Positions 7,229 through 14,813 are shown, counted from the first letter of the stretch. The stretch is 64,000 nt of DNA from Qaidamihabitans albus (GCF_016464705.1 NZ_JAEHOB010000003.1:335599-399598), one strand, 5' to 3'. Program-made: numbers and translations. The notes: generated by a model from the sequence alone, not told the origin.

Positions 7229-7630
7229 GTGATTTGTCCCAAGTGCCAGAACTTGCTGAAGACGGTCGACAAGAGCGGCATCCACATCGAGCAGTGCGAG
7301 GGGTGCCGGGGCATCTTCCTCGACCGCGGTGAGCTGGAGCAGATCGTCAACGCGGAGAACGCCTACTACGCGCAGGCGGCCCCCGCCGCGCCGCCGCCGT
7401 ACCAGCCCGCGGCGCCGCCGCCGCCGGGCTACCAGGGCGGACCACCACCCCCGCCCCCGCCGGCACAGCAGCAGCCCTACGGCGGGTACGGCTACAAGGA
7501 CTCCCCGCGCCCCTACCGCGGGGGCGGCTACAAGGACTCGCCCCGGCCGTACCGGCACCAGGGCCAGCACGGTCAGCACGGTTACCGGGGCAACCGCAAG
7601 CGCAGCTTCCTCGAGAACCTGTTCGACTGA
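7229..7630 (+). CDS. TFIIB-type zinc-ribbon protein with Pro/Tyr-rich tail
   Basis: This is a 133-residue protein. Residues 1-45 are a zf-TFIIB ribbon (ICPKC near the N-terminus, EQCEGCRGIFLDRGELEQI later, giving the CxxC...CxxC metal site). The rest is a disordered Pro/Gln/Tyr region with a duplicated GGYKDSPRPYR motif, and a basic end NRKRSFLENLFD. The ribbon followed by FLDRGELE is a recognised family (YgiT/zf-TFIIB type) of unknown function, perhaps nucleic acid or protein binding. The downstream kinase-like gene begins 8 nt after its stop, so the two are probably cotranscribed. Confidence 0.8.
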   Translation: MICPKCQNLLKTVDKSGIHIEQCEGCRGIFLDRGELEQIVNAENAYYAQAAPAAPPPYQPAAPPPPGYQGGPPPPPPPAQQQPYGGYGYKDSPRPYRGGGYKDSPRPYRHQGQHGQHGYRGNRKRSFLENLFD

Positions 7631-7637
7631 GGCTGTC

Positions 7638-8264
7638 TTGCTGGATCTGAGGATCTGCGCGGACTGTGGTGAGAACGCGGAGGTTCCGCTGGTCGAGGAA
7701 GGCCGGCTGGTGTGTGCGCGATGCGGGCACCGCCGGACCTTCCACCGGCTGCCGCTGTTCGCGCTGACCGGGCCGAGTGCCGCAGGCAAGTCCACGGTCG
7801 GACCGGCGCTGGCGCGCCTGCTCGGTGGTCGGGTGGTGCCGCTCGAACAGGACGTCCTGTGGACCGGCGGCCTGCGCGACGACATCGACGGGCACCCGGC
7901 GTTTCGCTCGACGTGGCTGCGGATGGCCGCGATGATCCACCAGAGCGGGCGGCCGGTGGTGCTGTGCGGAACGGTGGTGCCGCCCGAGCTGGAGCCGCTT
8001 CCGGAACGGGTGTTCTTCTCGGCGATCCACTATCTCGCACTCGTCGCGGAGCCCGAGGTGCTCGCGAAGCGGCTGCGAGCGCGTCCCGAGTGGCGGGGCT
8101 GGGACGAGCCGCGGATCGAGGAGATGCTGGAGTTCAACGACTGGCTTCGTGCCGCCGCGGCGACCCTCGACCCGCCCGTGCGCCTGCTCGACACCACCGA
8201 CGCCCCGTTCGAGGACACCGTGGAAGCGGCCTGCGCCTGGGTAGGTGCCCACCTGCCCTCGTGA
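7638..8264 (+). CDS. P-loop kinase-like protein with N-terminal zinc ribbon
   Basis: This is a 208-residue protein. An N-terminal four-cysteine ribbon (ICADCGENAE, LVCARCGHRRTF) precedes a P-loop NTPase domain: Walker A GPSAAGKSTVG at about residues 45-55, then DVLWTGGLRDD, WLRMAAMIHQSGRPVVLCG and LRARPEWRGWDEPRIEEM, a lid-like segment. This resembles small nucleotide or gluconate-type kinases; the substrate is not evident. The TTG start 7638 follows GAGG with a 5-nt gap and lies just after the previous stop. Its own TGA stop (8262-8264) is inside the left arm of a dispersed palindrome. Confidence 0.7.
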   Translation: MLDLRICADCGENAEVPLVEEGRLVCARCGHRRTFHRLPLFALTGPSAAGKSTVGPALARLLGGRVVPLEQDVLWTGGLRDDIDGHPAFRSTWLRMAAMIHQSGRPVVLCGTVVPPELEPLPERVFFSAIHYLALVAEPEVLAKRLRARPEWRGWDEPRIEEMLEFNDWLRAAAATLDPPVRLLDTTDAPFEDTVEAACAWVGAHLPS

Positions 8265-8305
8265 GTGCGTAACAGTGTTCTAACTCGTGTGCGCACTCAC
8301 GAGGG
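8256..8305. repeat. Dispersed palindrome, copy A
   Basis: Perfect 14-bp arms CCCTCGTGAGTGCG (8256-8269) and CGCACTCACGAGGG (8292-8305) flank a centre with GTTCTAAC, the complement of the core GTTAGAAC. The TGA of the kinase-like gene and the TGA of the convergent methyltransferase both lie in the GTGAGTG arms. The centre is the reverse complement of copy D. Confidence 0.9.
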
Positions 8306-9466
8306 GGCGAGGGGCCAGCGGTGCGGGCTGTCCGGATCGCGCAGCCAGAACTCCTGGCCTTCGGCCGTGACGGTCACGCCGAAGGCGTCGCGGCCTGGCT
8401 TGCCGAGCCCGTGCCACCGGTCGTAGGCCTCCTCGGCGAGGTCCCACAACCGGCGCGGGCCGCCCTGCTCGACCACGTAGCGGCCGTCGTCCTCCTCGCG
8501 CTGGCGCGCCCACGAACCGTCGGCGTGTACGAGGCAGCTGCTCGCCGGATCTTCCGGATCGGGCGTCGTCGTTACCCCCTCCAGCGCGAGCCCGGCGAAG
8601 AACTCGAACCGGCTCGCGGCGCTCACCACCGTCGTCAACGGCAACTCCGTCGTCCTCGCCTGCCCCGAGCGGGCACCGGGCACGGCGGCGGTGCCGTTGG
8701 CGCCGTTGTCGCGGAGCCGGTGCGCTCGCAGGGGCATGAAGCGGCCGTCCCTGGCGAGCACCCTGCCCTGGCCGGTCGCGTCCCGGCCGGCGACGATGCG
8801 CACCAGCCCGGCACCGATCGGCCGGTTCAGGGTCGTGACGATCAGCCCGCCCGGCCGGGACTGTTCGAGCCACGTGAGCGGGATGCGCGACACCGCGCAG
8901 GTGCACAGCACCCGGTCGTAGGGGGCGCCGGCCGGAAAGCCCCGCTCCCCGTCGGCGACCTCGCACACCGGTGCGTGGCCGAGCTGTCCCAACGCGGTAC
9001 GGGCCGAGGCCACCAGCACCGGATCGATATCCACGGTGCACACGTTCTCGTCGCCGAGCCGGGTGCACAGCAGTGCCGTGTTGTAGCCGGTGCCGCTGCC
9101 GATCTCCAGCACCCGGTGGCCGTCGGCGACGAGCAGCTCTTCGAGCATGACGGCCATGATCCCGGGCATGCTCGACGAGCACGTCGGGACGCCGTCCACC
9201 GGGCCCTCGCGGCGGGCGATCGCCCAGCGGTGCGGGTCGTCGTCGAGCTGGGTCACCAGGACGCTGTCGGAGTAGACGGTCGGCAGCCAGCCGGGGTCGC
9301 TCCGGTCGACCGCGACCCAGCGGCCGCGTTCGGGGAGGAAGAACCGGGGGACGAACACGTGCCGTGGCACGCGCCGGAACGCGGCCACCCAGCGGGCGTC
9401 GGTCAGGGTGCCGTCCCGGCGAAGGTTCTCCGCGAGGCGCCTGCGGGCGCGCGCGGCGAGGCTCAT
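8297..9466 (-). CDS. Protein-L-isoaspartate methyltransferase-like SAM methyltransferase
   Basis: This is a 389-residue protein. The N-terminal half is Pcm-like: FRRVPRHVFVPRFFLP, then SSSMPGIMAVMLEELLVADGHRVLEIGSGTGYNTALL (SAM-binding motif I), VDIDPVLV, and PYDRVLCTCAVSRIP. The C-terminal half (from about residue 240) has no obvious catalytic motif and is characteristic of the longer actinobacterial Pcm-like proteins. Some of these are linked to ATP-grasp peptide maturation, but no precursor peptide or ATP-grasp gene is seen nearby. The start ATG 9464-9466 has TACTGT 6 nt upstream. It is divergent from the XRE regulator and ends inside palindrome A. Confidence 0.75.
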   Translation of the reverse strand: MSLAARARRRLAENLRRDGTLTDARWVAAFRRVPRHVFVPRFFLPERGRWVAVDRSDPGWLPTVYSDSVLVTQLDDDPHRWAIARREGPVDGVPTCSSSMPGIMAVMLEELLVADGHRVLEIGSGTGYNTALLCTRLGDENVCTVDIDPVLVASARTALGQLGHAPVCEVADGERGFPAGAPYDRVLCTCAVSRIPLTWLEQSRPGGLIVTTLNRPIGAGLVRIVAGRDATGQGRVLARDGRFMPLRAHRLRDNGANGTAAVPGARSGQARTTELPLTTVVSAASRFEFFAGLALEGVTTTPDPEDPASSCLVHADGSWARQREEDDGRYVVEQGGPRRLWDLAEEAYDRWHGLGKPGRDAFGVTVTAEGQEFWLRDPDSPHRWPLAPS

Positions 9467-9515
9467 CCCTCAACAGTAGCGGGGTGTCCGAACCCACACC
9501 CGGCGGTGCAAGCAG

Positions 9516-9537
9516 AGTGCTTGCAATAGCTAGCACT
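9516..9537. promoter_or_regulatory. Palindromic operator upstream of the XRE regulator
   Basis: The 22-bp stretch from AGTGCTTGCA to TAGCACT matches its own complement at 18 of 22 positions. It reads AGTGCT-W-GC-W-AT-W-GC-W-AGCACT, with only the W positions breaking symmetry. It lies between the divergent methyltransferase and XRE genes. It is a candidate binding site for the XRE regulator itself. Confidence 0.6.
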
Positions 9538-9577
9538 CCGGCGTAACTTTGATGGTGTCGCGAGGAGGTGGCGAGAA

Positions 9578-10030
9578 GTGACGGAGACACCGGTGCCGGA
9601 GGAGAACGGTGCCGTGGCCGGCCCGATCGACAAGGTCGCCGACATCGGCCGCGATATCGGCCGGGACATCGGCGAGTACATCCGTCAGCAACGCAGCACC
9701 GCGAAGATCTCCTTGCGGCAGCTGTCGAAGCTGGCCGGCGTCTCCAACCCGTATCTGAGTCAGATCGAGCGCGGCGTGCGTAAGCCCAGCGCGGAGATCC
9801 TGCAGCAGATCGCCAAGGGGTTGCGAATCTCGGCGGAAGCGCTCTACGTGCAGGCAGGGATTCTCGACCTTCCCCTCGGCGGGCCGGTGCCCGACGCGAT
9901 TCGCTCGGACAGCGAGCTCTCCGAGCGGCAGAAGCAGGTTCTGCTGGACGTCTACGAGTCGTTCCGGCGAGAGAACCGCGCCGCACCAACATCCGAACAG
10001 TCCACAGCCGAGTCCGAACCCGAGGAGTGA
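9578..10030 (+). CDS. XRE-family helix-turn-helix regulator (Rv0474-like)
   Basis: This is a 150-residue protein with one HTH_3 domain at about residues 28-85: YIRQQRSTAKISLRQLSKLAGVSNPYLSQIERG, then KPSAEILQQIAKGLRISAEAL. A C-terminal SELSERQKQVLLDVYESFRREN helix follows. Together with the next two genes (HbhA-like, DUF2516) this repeats the order Rv0474-Rv0475-Rv0476 of M. tuberculosis. GTG 9578 is supported by the purine-rich GAGGAGGTGG upstream. The 22-bp palindrome at 9516-9537 is the likely autoregulatory operator. The hbhA-like gene follows with a 5-nt gap, so they form an operon. Confidence 0.88.
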   Translation: MTETPVPEENGAVAGPIDKVADIGRDIGRDIGEYIRQQRSTAKISLRQLSKLAGVSNPYLSQIERGVRKPSAEILQQIAKGLRISAEALYVQAGILDLPLGGPVPDAIRSDSELSERQKQVLLDVYESFRRENRAAPTSEQSTAESEPEE

Positions 10031-10035
10031 TCCAC

Positions 10036-10743
10036 ATGGCGACCAACAAGTCCGAGGACACCCAGAAGCCCAGTTTCGACCCGATCCGCACACCGCTGCT
10101 CGCCGCGCTCGGCGCAGGCAACCTGGTCAGCCAGGCCGTGGCGGACGCCATGAACAAGGCCAGGGAGCGGGTGACCGAGAGCAGCGAGAGCGCTCGCAAG
10201 AACATCGAGGAGCTGCCCACCGACGTGGAGCAGCTGCGCGATCGCCTCGACCCGGCCGAGCTGCGCAAGCTGCTCGACGAGTACACCGACGCCGCGCTGA
10301 AGCTGTACCACAAGCTCGCCGAGTCCGGTGAGCAGGCATGGGACAACCTGGTCGCGCAGCCGCAGGTCAGGCGCAGCATCGAGCAGCTGGAAGAGGCGCT
10401 GCAGGCCGCGCAGGAGCGGGTCGGCGAGCTGTCCACCGATGCCCGCGAGCGGGTCGACGAGGTGCTCGCACTGGTCACCAAGCGCACCCGGTCGGTGGGG
10501 GAGAAGACCGCCACCACGGTCAGCGAGAGCAGCCGGGACGTGGCCGAGGCCGTCGAGGAGGCCGGGGCCGAGGTCGCGCACGAGACCCGCAGCGCCAGCC
10601 GCAAGGCCGCGAACAAGACCTCCCCGAGCACCGCTCGCCGCGGTGACGACGCTTCGAGCGGCACCAGCAGCACGAGCAGCACGAGTGGCACGAGCAGCAC
10701 CGCCAGGAAGAGCACCGGCGGCACGTCCAAGACGAACAAGTAA
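10036..10743 (+). CDS. hbhA: Heparin-binding hemagglutinin-like protein (HbhA family)
   Basis: This is a 235-residue, highly helical, charged protein. The start IRTPLLAALGAGNLVSQAVADAMNKARERV matches mycobacterial HbhA (APLLAALGAADLAL...). The middle, about residues 45-170, is heptad-rich coiled coil (ELRKLLDEYTDAALKLYHKLAESGE). The C-terminus is Ser/Thr/Lys-rich (GTSSTSSTSGTSSTARKS) instead of the Lys/Ala repeats that bind heparan sulfate in M. tuberculosis, so adhesin function is not implied. In non-pathogens a membrane or lipid-associated role is more likely. ATG 10036 follows GAGGAG. A perfect terminator at 10761-10790 ends the transcript. Confidence 0.8.
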   Translation: MATNKSEDTQKPSFDPIRTPLLAALGAGNLVSQAVADAMNKARERVTESSESARKNIEELPTDVEQLRDRLDPAELRKLLDEYTDAALKLYHKLAESGEQAWDNLVAQPQVRRSIEQLEEALQAAQERVGELSTDARERVDEVLALVTKRTRSVGEKTATTVSESSRDVAEAVEEAGAEVAHETRSASRKAANKTSPSTARRGDDASSGTSSTSSTSGTSSTARKSTGGTSKTNK

Positions 10744-10760
10744 GAGCGGTCGTACGGCCC

Positions 10761-10790
10761 GGCCCCGGCACCTCCCGAGGTGCCGGGGCC
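10761..10790 (+). terminator. Strong terminator after the hbhA-like gene
   Basis: GGCCCCGGCACCTC (10761-10774) pairs perfectly with GAGGTGCCGGGGCC (10777-10790). It is followed by GCGTCCTTTG. It separates the XRE-hbhA unit from the DUF2516 gene. Confidence 0.85.
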
Positions 10791-10812
10791 GCGTCCTTTG
10801 CGCGTGCTGAAG

Positions 10813-10824
10813 TACGCTGATGAG
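10813..10824 (+). promoter_or_regulatory. Leaderless-type promoter of the DUF2516 gene
   Basis: TACGCT at 10813-10818, then 6 nt, then GTG 10825. This decides the start against upstream in-frame GTG 10804. Confidence 0.45.
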
Positions 10825-11112
10825 GTGCCGCTCATCGCGCAATGGATCGTCTGGGTCATCGACTGGGCAGGGACCCTGGTCGGCGTATTCGCGTTCGTGC
10901 ACGCACTGACGCAGCGTGCCGATGCCTACGCGGCCGCCGACCGGCTCACCAAGCCGGTGTGGATGGCCATCACCGGTGGTTCCACCGTCGCCCTCGCGCT
11001 GTTCGGCTACTACGGCGCGGGCATGATCTTCTGGCTCGCCGGCCTGGTCGCGGTGCTCGTCTACATCGTCGACGTGCGCCCGAAGCTGATCGAGGTGCAG
11101 CGGGGCGGTTGA
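10825..11112 (+). CDS. DUF2516 family membrane protein (Rv0476-like)
   Basis: This is a 95-residue small membrane protein with three predicted hydrophobic helices: WIVWVIDWAGTLVGVFAFVHA, WMAITGGSTVALALFGYY and MIFWLAGLVAVLVYIVDV. The conserved QRADAYAAADRLTKPVW loop and the end VDVRPKLIEVQ match the actinobacterial DUF2516 family (M. tuberculosis Rv0476). Function unknown. GTG 10825 gives the family's usual length and has a TANNNT hexamer 6 nt upstream; GTG 10804 would add seven residues. It lies after the hbhA terminator and is transcribed separately. Confidence 0.82.
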   Translation: MPLIAQWIVWVIDWAGTLVGVFAFVHALTQRADAYAAADRLTKPVWMAITGGSTVALALFGYYGAGMIFWLAGLVAVLVYIVDVRPKLIEVQRGG

Positions 11113-11128
11113 CGCCGAGCCTGCCCAC

Positions 11129-11140
11129 TAGGGTGATGCC
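11129..11140 (+). promoter_or_regulatory. Leaderless-type promoter of the YbaK gene
   Basis: TAGGGT at 11129-11134, then GATGCC, then GTG 11141; no Shine-Dalgarno sequence. Confidence 0.45.
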
Positions 11141-11686
11141 GTGACCACCTGGACCATCGCCGGAACCCTGAACGTCGCCCCGGTCGCGCAGCACCCCGAG
11201 CTGGTCGCCGAACCGGTCGCCAAGGCACTGTCCGAGGTGCCCGGGCCGGTCGGCGTGGCCCGGATCGATCCGGAGCTGGCCGACACGGCCGAGTTCTGCG
11301 CCGCCTACTCCTCACCTCTCTCCGCGTCGGCGAACTGTGTCGTCGTGGCGGGCAAGCGGTCCGGTGAGGTCCGCTACGCGGCGGCGATGATCCTCGCCAC
11401 CACACGAGCCGACGTCAACGGCGTGATCCGGCGCAGGCTCGACGTGCGCAAGGCGTCGTTCGCGCCGATGGCCGAGGCCGTCGAGCTCACCGGCATGGAG
11501 TACGGCGGCATCACGCCCATCGGGCTTCCCGCCGACTGGCCGATCCTCGTCGACAAGGCCGTGGCCGACTCGCCGGAACTCGTCATCGGCAGCGGCATTC
11601 GTGGTAGCAAGCTCCTGGTCACCGGAAGCCTGCTGGCCTCGCTGCCCGGTGCCGAGGTGGTCGAGGGACTCGCCAACCCCGTCTGA
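11141..11686 (+). CDS. YbaK/EbsC-type aminoacyl-tRNA deacylase
   Basis: This is a 181-residue single-domain protein of the YbaK/ProX editing superfamily, which hydrolyses mischarged aminoacyl-tRNA in trans. Visible features are the SPLSASANCVVVAGKRSGEVRYAAAMILATTRADV core and the lysine-containing RRRLDVRKASFAPMAEAVELTG. The glycine-rich MEYGGITPIGLPADWPILVD segment and the IGSGIRGSKLLVTGSLL end are typical of the fold. The exact tRNA substrate (Cys-tRNAPro, Ala-tRNAPro or other) cannot be read from sequence. The SRPBCC gene follows after 35 nt and may be cotranscribed. Confidence 0.82.
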   Translation: MTTWTIAGTLNVAPVAQHPELVAEPVAKALSEVPGPVGVARIDPELADTAEFCAAYSSPLSASANCVVVAGKRSGEVRYAAAMILATTRADVNGVIRRRLDVRKASFAPMAEAVELTGMEYGGITPIGLPADWPILVDKAVADSPELVIGSGIRGSKLLVTGSLLASLPGAEVVEGLANPV

Positions 11687-11721
11687 ACAAGCCTGCCGGA
11701 GCACGACCGAAGAGGAGTTTC

Positions 11722-12165
11722 ATGGGACAGGTCACGGCCACCGCGGAGCGCACGATCGACGCGCCGCCGGAGAAGGTGCGCGCACTCGTCGCGGACTACA
11801 CCGAGACCAGGCCGAAGATCCTCACCGAGCACTACCGCGACTACGAGGTGACCGAGGGCGGCACCGGCGCGGGCACCGTCGCGCGCTGGAAGCTGCAGGC
11901 GACGTCCAAGCGCGTGCGCGACGTCGCGGCCACCGTGACCGAGCCGGAGCCGGGCACGCTGGTGGAGACCGACGGCAACTCCAGCATGGTCACCACCTGG
12001 ACCGTGCGCGAGGCCGGTTCCGGCAGCCTCGTGCAGTTGCGGACGAGCTGGGAGGGCGCAGGCGGCATCGGCGGGTTCTTCGAGAAGACGTTCGCGCCGG
12101 GTGGGCTGAAGCGCATCTACGAAGGTGTGCTCGCCAACCTCGACGCGCAGGCCGGGCGGTCCTGA
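11722..12165 (+). CDS. SRPBCC (START-like) family protein
   Basis: This is a 147-residue SRPBCC/polyketide-cyclase-like hydrophobic-pocket protein. The start VTATAERTIDAPPEKVRALVADYTETRPKIL is the standard helix-grip opening. AGTVARWKLQATSK, TVTEPEPGTLVETDGNSSMVTTW and the C-terminal helix FFEKTFAPGGLKRIYEGVLANL follow. Ligand unknown. ATG 11722 is preceded by GAGGAG. Its stop overlaps the start of the medium-chain reductase (TGATG), so the two are translationally coupled. It is similar to a widespread actinobacterial family of unknown role. Confidence 0.8.
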   Translation: MGQVTATAERTIDAPPEKVRALVADYTETRPKILTEHYRDYEVTEGGTGAGTVARWKLQATSKRVRDVAATVTEPEPGTLVETDGNSSMVTTWTVREAGSGSLVQLRTSWEGAGGIGGFFEKTFAPGGLKRIYEGVLANLDAQAGRS

Positions 12166-13163
12166 TGGGCGCCACGGAGATCCGCCTCGCCGCGCGCCCG
12201 CACGGCGCTCCCACGCTCGACAACTTCTCCGTTGTGGACGTCGATGTCCCGGGCCCGGGGCCCGGTCAGCTGCTGGTGCGCAACCAGTGGCTTTCCGTCG
12301 ACCCGTACATGCGGGGCCGGATGAGCTCGGCGAAGTCCTACGCCGAGCCGTACGAGGTGGGCAAGGTGATGCACGGCGGCGCGCTCGGCGAGGTTGTCGA
12401 GTCCACGGTGGACGAGTTCGCACCCGGTGACCTGGTGCTGCACGGGCTCGGCTGGCGCACGCACGCGGTGGTCGAGGCCAGGCACGTGGCCAGGGTCGAT
12501 CCGGAGGCCGCGCCGGTCACCACCTACCTCGGTGTGCTCGGCATGACCGGGCTGACCGCGTACGCGGGCCTGTTCGAGGTCGCGAAGTTCACCGAGGGCG
12601 ACACCGTGTTCGTCTCCGGCGCCGCGGGCGCGGTCGGGTCGGTGGTCGGCCAGCTCGCGAAGCTCAGGGGAGCCGCACGGGTGATCGGCAGCGCGGGGTC
12701 GGCCGAGAAGGTGCGTTGGCTGCGGGACGACCTGGGTTTCGACGCTGCGTTCGACTACAAGGACGCGCCCGTGGCCGAGCAGCTCGCCGAAGCCGCGCCG
12801 GACGGTGTCGACGTTTACTTCGACAACGTCGGCGGCGAGCACCTTGAGGCCGCGATCGGTGCGCTGAACCTGCACGGCCGGATCGCCGTCTGCGGCATGA
12901 TCTCGCAGTACAACGCGACCGAGCCGACGCCGGCGCCGCGCAACCTCCCGCAGATCATCGCGAAGCGGTTCACGATGCGCGGTTTCCTGGTGACCGACCA
13001 CCAGGACCTGCGGCCGCGGTTCGTCGAGGAGGTCGCGCCGCTGGTCCGCGACGGCAGGCTGAAGTACTCGGAGACCGTGGTGGAGGGGATCCGCAACGCC
13101 CCGCAAGCGTTTCTCGACCTGCTCGCCGGAGCCAACACCGGCAAGATGCTCGTGCGAGTCTAG
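12165..13163 (+). CDS. NADP-dependent medium-chain reductase (CurA/YncB-like)
   Basis: This is a 332-residue zinc-free MDR enzyme of the leukotriene B4 12-hydroxydehydrogenase / 2-alkenal reductase type. Visible are the N-terminal NQWLSVDPYMRGRMS, the linker GMTGLTAYAGLFEVAKFTEGDTVFVSGAAGAVGSVVGQLAKL with the Rossmann motif AAGAVG at about residue 155, YFDNVGGEHLEAAI, and CGMISQYN. It should reduce double bonds of alpha,beta-unsaturated carbonyls with NADPH; the physiological substrate is unknown. It starts at ATG 12165, overlapping the SRPBCC stop. Longer in-frame extensions upstream are antisense-like and lack similarity. Confidence 0.88.
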   Translation: MGATEIRLAARPHGAPTLDNFSVVDVDVPGPGPGQLLVRNQWLSVDPYMRGRMSSAKSYAEPYEVGKVMHGGALGEVVESTVDEFAPGDLVLHGLGWRTHAVVEARHVARVDPEAAPVTTYLGVLGMTGLTAYAGLFEVAKFTEGDTVFVSGAAGAVGSVVGQLAKLRGAARVIGSAGSAEKVRWLRDDLGFDAAFDYKDAPVAEQLAEAAPDGVDVYFDNVGGEHLEAAIGALNLHGRIAVCGMISQYNATEPTPAPRNLPQIIAKRFTMRGFLVTDHQDLRPRFVEEVAPLVRDGRLKYSETVVEGIRNAPQAFLDLLAGANTGKMLVRV

Positions 13164-13321
13164 CGGCGCCGGCCGGGGTGGCCGAGGTGGATGATGACCC
13201 CGCGGGCAAGGTGTGCGAGACCGTGGTGACCCTTGCCGAGCAGGACCGGCGCCGGGACGGCACCCTTGCCGGTTCGCCCGCTGGGCCGGAATCCGCGTCC
13301 AGGACCGGGCATGATTGCCCT

Positions 13322-13786
13322 GTGCGCATCCCGCCGCTCGATGTGGTCGTCCGGGTCGTAGCGGCCCTGCGGGAACAGGGACTGACTCCGGCGATCGGCG
13401 GCTCCGGGCTGCTGGTCGCCCTCGGGCTCGCCGACGTGGCCCATGACTGGGACGTCACCGTCGACTCGGGCGGCACCGCCGGAGCCGCCGCGGTGACCGC
13501 GGCGCTGGACGGCGCCGGGATCCGCTACCGCGAGGACAGCGAGCGCGGCGGGATCTACGCCACCGGCCGGCGCTACGTCCTCGACGGCGGCGACCACACG
13601 CTGGATCTCCTGCTCGACTTCGCGATGTACGGGCCGGACGGCGCGGAACGGCTGCCCACCCGGGTGAGCGGCCACTGGCGGGGCCTGCCGCTCGCCGACC
13701 CCGCCGTGTGGGCGAGGGCCTACCGCCTGCTCGACCGGCCCGCCAAGGCGGATGCGCTCGAACGCTGGCTCACGGCCAGCTCGTGA
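13322..13786 (+). CDS. Nucleotidyltransferase-fold domain protein, hypothetical
   Basis: This is a 154-residue protein. The pattern VAALREQGLTPAIGGSGLLVALGLADVAHDWDVTVDSGG resembles the minimal nucleotidyltransferase fold (GGS...DxDhxh), with Asp residues in HDWDVTVD as putative metal ligands. HTLDLLLDFAMY gives a third acidic strand. The product is short and could be an inactive or orphan relative. GTG 13322 is chosen because CATGAT ends 6 nt upstream; an earlier in-frame start at 13178 would add 48 unrelated residues. The TGA stop lies inside the palindrome B1 arm. It is not clearly part of a toxin-antitoxin pair, since no second gene is adjacent on this strand. Confidence 0.6.
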   Translation: MRIPPLDVVVRVVAALREQGLTPAIGGSGLLVALGLADVAHDWDVTVDSGGTAGAAAVTAALDGAGIRYREDSERGGIYATGRRYVLDGGDHTLDLLLDFAMYGPDGAERLPTRVSGHWRGLPLADPAVWARAYRLLDRPAKADALERWLTASS

Positions 13787-13825
13787 GTGCGCAGCCGAGT
13801 TAGAACGCCGGTAGCCACTCACGAG
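13780..13825. repeat. Dispersed palindrome, copy B1
   Basis: Arms CTCGTGAGTG (13780-13789) and CACTCACGAG (13816-13825) flank a centre with GTTAGAACGCCGG, the same variant as copy G. The upstream gene stops at TGA 13784-13786 in the left arm. Confidence 0.88.
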
Positions 13826-13827
13826 GG

Positions 13828-13872
13828 TCGTGAGTGGCTGGCCGAGTTAGAACTCGCGTAGGCACTCACGAG
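13828..13872. repeat. Dispersed palindrome, copy B2
   Basis: Arms TCGTGAGTG (13828-13836) and CACTCACGA (13863-13871) flank a centre GAGTTAGAACTC. It abuts copy B1 with 2 nt between them, a tandem pair. The convergent formyltransferase gene stops inside the right arm (complement of 13866-13868). Confidence 0.88.
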
Positions 13873-14813
13873 GGGTGAGTGGTGAGGTAGCCGCCCATCG
13901 TGCGGAAGTAGTCGGTGGCCGCGTACTCGGTGCCGTCGTCGGTGCGCACACGCTCGATCGCGAGCCCGTGGTTCTGCCCGTACCGCGCGTCGGCGCCGGC
14001 CACGATCACCACGCCGTCGCCCTCGCGGATGAAGATCCGCCCTGGCGTGCCGCCGTAGCGACCCTCCGACACCGACGCCCGGACCACGTGGACGCGCTGT
14101 CCCTTGTGGAAGGTGTACGCGTTCGGGTAGGGATCGGACTGCGCGCGGACAAGACGTTCGATGTCCTCGGCAGGCCACGTCCAGTCGATCCGGCTGTCCT
14201 CTATGGACCGTTTGTGGAAGAAGCTGGCCTTCGTCCGGTCCTGCGGGGTCCAGTCGGTGCGCCCGGAAGCGATCAGCCCGAGCGCCTCCCCGACCAGCGG
14301 TTCGATCAGCTCGACCGTCTTGTGGAACAGGTCCGTCGCGGTGTCCCGCGGCCCCACCTCCACCGCCCGCTGCCGGACGATCGGGCCCGCGTCGAGCTCC
14401 CCGTCCATCATGTGCGCGGTCACGCCGACCTCCTTCTCACCGTTGATCAGTGCCCAGATCAGCGGCGAGAAGCCCGCGTAGGCGGGCAGCAGCGAGTCGT
14501 GCACGTTCAGCGTGCCGTACCGGGGCAGCGTGAAGATCTCCGGCGGAATCCAGGTGCGCCAGTTGTTCGCCACGATCAGGTCCGGCCCGATCTCGTGCAG
14601 CCGCGCCGCGAGCGCCTCGTCCGGCCGGTTGCGCAGCGCCACCTCGACGCCGTGCTCCTCGGCGAGATCGGCGACGGAGTCCGCCCAGATCCGCTCGTAC
14701 GCGTGGTCGGACTTGGGGTGCGTGACGACCAGCGCCACCTCGTGCTCGGAGTCCAGCAGCGCACGCAGGGTCCGGTGCCCCCACGTCTGGTAGCCGAACA
14801 TGACGACCCTCAT
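13866..14813 (-). CDS. N10-formyl-THF-dependent formyltransferase, probably N5-hydroxyornithine formylating
   Basis: This is a 315-residue protein of the Fmt-like formyltransferase family. The N-terminal Rossmann half has IVANNWRTWIPPE (catalytic Asn), GTLNVHDSLLPAYAGFSPLIWAL (catalytic His and the SLLP loop) and DGELDAGPIVRQ (catalytic Asp). The C-terminal half is the OB-like Fmt C domain (GTPGRIFIREGDGVVIVAG). Position and an IdeR-like box in the shared promoter tie it to the divergent ornithine hydroxylase and the NRPS. It should therefore formylate N5-hydroxy-L-ornithine, as the related proteins of coelichelin and rhodochelin pathways do. Role inferred from context; fold firm. Its stop codon is supplied by palindrome B2. 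Confidence 0.85.
   Translation of the reverse strand: MRVVMFGYQTWGHRTLRALLDSEHEVALVVTHPKSDHAYERIWADSVADLAEEHGVEVALRNRPDEALAARLHEIGPDLIVANNWRTWIPPEIFTLPRYGTLNVHDSLLPAYAGFSPLIWALINGEKEVGVTAHMMDGELDAGPIVRQRAVEVGPRDTATDLFHKTVELIEPLVGEALGLIASGRTDWTPQDRTKASFFHKRSIEDSRIDWTWPAEDIERLVRAQSDPYPNAYTFHKGQRVHVVRASVSEGRYGGTPGRIFIREGDGVVIVAGADARYGQNHGLAIERVRTDDGTEYAATDYFRTMGGYLTTHPS

Noticed and set aside
11601-12164. Upstream extension of the medium-chain reductase frame
   Set aside because: It overlaps the YbaK and SRPBCC genes and is Arg/His-rich shadow; the conserved protein starts at ATG 12165.
13160-13312. 50-codon minus-strand ORF before the nucleotidyltransferase-like gene
   Set aside because: The product (GHHGLAHLARGVIIHLGHP-type) has no known family and no ribosome-binding site; it overlaps the likely promoter of the plus-strand gene and is probably chance.
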